Below are positions 21,472 through 22,590 of a stretch of 22,590 nucleotides of DNA, piece after piece. The stretch covers positions 1 to 22,590 of the forward strand of contig JAEDNQ010000014.1 of assembly GCA_016302435.1 (NCBI GenBank), read 5' to 3'. A program made the translations under genes and the position numbers. The notes under the pieces were generated by a model. It was given only the letters and a program-made list of their open reading frames with translations. It was not told where the DNA came from and did not search any database. Position 1 is the first letter of the stretch. The number at the start of each line of letters is the position of its first letter. The stretch is from Bacteroidaceae bacterium. GTDB taxonomy: Bacteria > Bacteroidota > Bacteroidia > Bacteroidales > Bacteroidaceae.

Positions 21472-22590
21472 GTGAACAGAAATCAATCAGACTCACAGAA
21501 GACCGCAGGACTAATCCGTTATTCCTGCGGAATTCTGTTTATGGCATTAACCTTCTGCTACCTGTTTTTCCTTCAGGGAGAAATACTGGCAGAAGCCCAG
21601 TTTGTATACTCCAAGGGAGCCACACACTATAACCTGCTTTTAGGAGCCATCATCGCCTCCCTCGTCTTGCAGTGCGTCCAGTGCGTTGTGGCGAGAGTGT
21701 CGTTTCTCCCTCCTAAATGGCATGCCCTTTCCTATTTCCCCTCCATGCTCATGCTGGCCATCTTCACCGATGCCAACACCGACGTGCTCGTCCATTTCAG
21801 CTTCGGAAGCTGGGTTTGGGCAGCACCACTGCTCCTCGTGCTCTATGCCGTCTCTGCCTTCGCCATCAACAGGATGGAAAGCCCATCCGATGCCCCTCCC
21901 CCTGACATAAGGGCAGAACTGTACCCCAACTTCATCATACTGCTCGTCTCCTTCCTCATAGCGGCAAGCATACCCCACACCACAGATGTGTACCACTACG
22001 AACTGAAGACGGAGCGGCTCATCCTCGAAGACCGCTATGAGGAGGCAGCGAGAGTGGGGGAGAGGTCGCTCAAGAGTTCCCGACGACTGACCCAGCTGCG
22101 CATGTACGCGCTCTCCCAGCTCGGCATGCTGCCCGAACGCCTCTTCGACTACCCGCAGTACTACAAGTCTGCTGGCCTGCTCACCATCTCCGACACACTG
22201 CCATACTACCGGCTCTCCTCCCAGGACATCTGTCGCCATCTCGGTGCCTACAGCGGACGCACCGTGCGCAATGCAGCCCGATACTATGAGGTCATGCTGG
22301 CAGACACCATCTACAACCAGCACACCGTAGACTACTACCTCTGCAGCCTCCTGCTCGAACGCAATCTCTCGCGCTTCCGCCAGGCTCTCCCTGTCTACTA
22401 CGACATCTCCGGCTCCATACCTCACGCCGTCGACAGCCTGCCCCGCGCCTACAGAGAAGCTCTGCTCATCTCAGGCAACAGAAGATATGCACCCGAGGGA
22501 AAAGTCGTCGTAGGAGCTGACACGCTCTACACCTTCACCGACCGCGACTTCATAGAGTCGTACAAGGAGTATGCCGACCTCCGCCACTCC
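21472..22590 (+). CDS. Multi-pass membrane protein, partial (DUF6057-like?)
   Basis: From GTG 21472 the frame runs open for 373 codons to the window edge, so the C-terminus is missing. About five hydrophobic segments (residues about 13-35, 53-75, 85-102, 108-130 and 150-165) are followed by a soluble part with helical, TPR-like character: LKTERLILEDRYEEAARVGE, ALSQLGMLPERLFDYPQYY, RNAARYYEVMLADTIYNQH and PRAYREALLI. This arrangement reminds me of the Bacteroidetes DUF6057 membrane proteins, but I am not certain. The start is ambiguous: GTG at 21472 keeps the whole first membrane segment, while the first ATG (21541) would cut into it. No ATG lies upstream in frame. The function is unknown. Confidence 0.75.
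   Translation, partial: MNRNQSDSQKTAGLIRYSCGILFMALTFCYLFFLQGEILAEAQFVYSKGATHYNLLLGAIIASLVLQCVQCVVARVSFLPPKWHALSYFPSMLMLAIFTDANTDVLVHFSFGSWVWAAPLLLVLYAVSAFAINRMESPSDAPPPDIRAELYPNFIILLVSFLIAASIPHTTDVYHYELKTERLILEDRYEEAARVGERSLKSSRRLTQLRMYALSQLGMLPERLFDYPQYYKSAGLLTISDTLPYYRLSSQDICRHLGAYSGRTVRNAARYYEVMLADTIYNQHTVDYYLCSLLLERNLSRFRQALPVYYDISGSIPHAVDSLPRAYREALLISGNRRYAPEGKVVVGADTLYTFTDRDFIESYKEYADLRHS
21503..21530 (+). other. Inverted repeat at the start of the last gene
   Basis: CCGCAGGA (21503-21510) and TCCTGCGG (21523-21530) form a perfect 8-bp stem with a 12-base loop. If the gene starts at GTG 21472 the stem is in its first codons; if it starts at ATG 21541 the stem lies 10 bases upstream, in the leader. 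It could affect translation or end glgB transcripts. Confidence 0.4.

Noticed and set aside
21640..22425. 261-codon minus-strand frame at the right end
   Set aside because: The plus strand carries an uninterrupted 373-codon frame with convincing membrane helices. The minus frame is its shadow.

Overview
This window looks like a chromosomal segment from a Bacteroidales bacterium, most likely the Prevotella group. Six intergenic regions carry the Bacteroidetes -7 promoter box (TAnnTTTG), usually 60-160 bases before a start codon. Start codons are preceded by A/T-rich stretches rather than a Shine-Dalgarno sequence. The neighbouring genes serC, serA and a DUF1015 gene form an arrangement I know from Bacteroides relatives. 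No rRNA, tRNA, CRISPR array, prophage, integrase or insertion sequence was seen.

Left part (1-7625): minus-strand hisH (histidine biosynthesis), then a small minus-strand lipoprotein of unknown function with its own terminator. A divergent plus-strand operon follows, encoding a complete tripartite RND efflux pump: lipoprotein adaptor, 1043-residue inner-membrane pump and TolC-like outer-membrane factor. It has a good promoter at 1707-1735.

Middle (7581-11913): a minus-strand 5'-nucleotidase-family metallophosphoesterase with no signal peptide, a shortened DnaJ/CbpA-like co-chaperone, and a CorA magnesium transporter behind a long leader of about 280 nt.

Right part (12053-22590), all plus strand: serC, serA and a DUF1015 protein (serine biosynthesis), then a YigZ/IMPACT protein whose last codons begin a tandem repeat. 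Next come a 14-repeat MORN protein, an inositol-monophosphatase-family enzyme, a YhcH/YjgK/YiaL protein, glycogen branching enzyme glgB with a lysine/alanine-rich N-terminal tail, and the first 373 codons of a multi-pass membrane protein that runs off the window.

Most genes are housekeeping or conserved accessory functions, and I do not see a clear new multi-gene system. The points most worth a second look are the serine cluster (a 3-phosphoglycerate dehydrogenase with Lys in place of the catalytic His, beside a DUF1015 protein with a DGHHR motif), the 45-bp repeat growing from the end of yigZ, the clustered CAAnCGAG motifs ahead of two unrelated genes, the corA leader, and the basic tail on GlgB.
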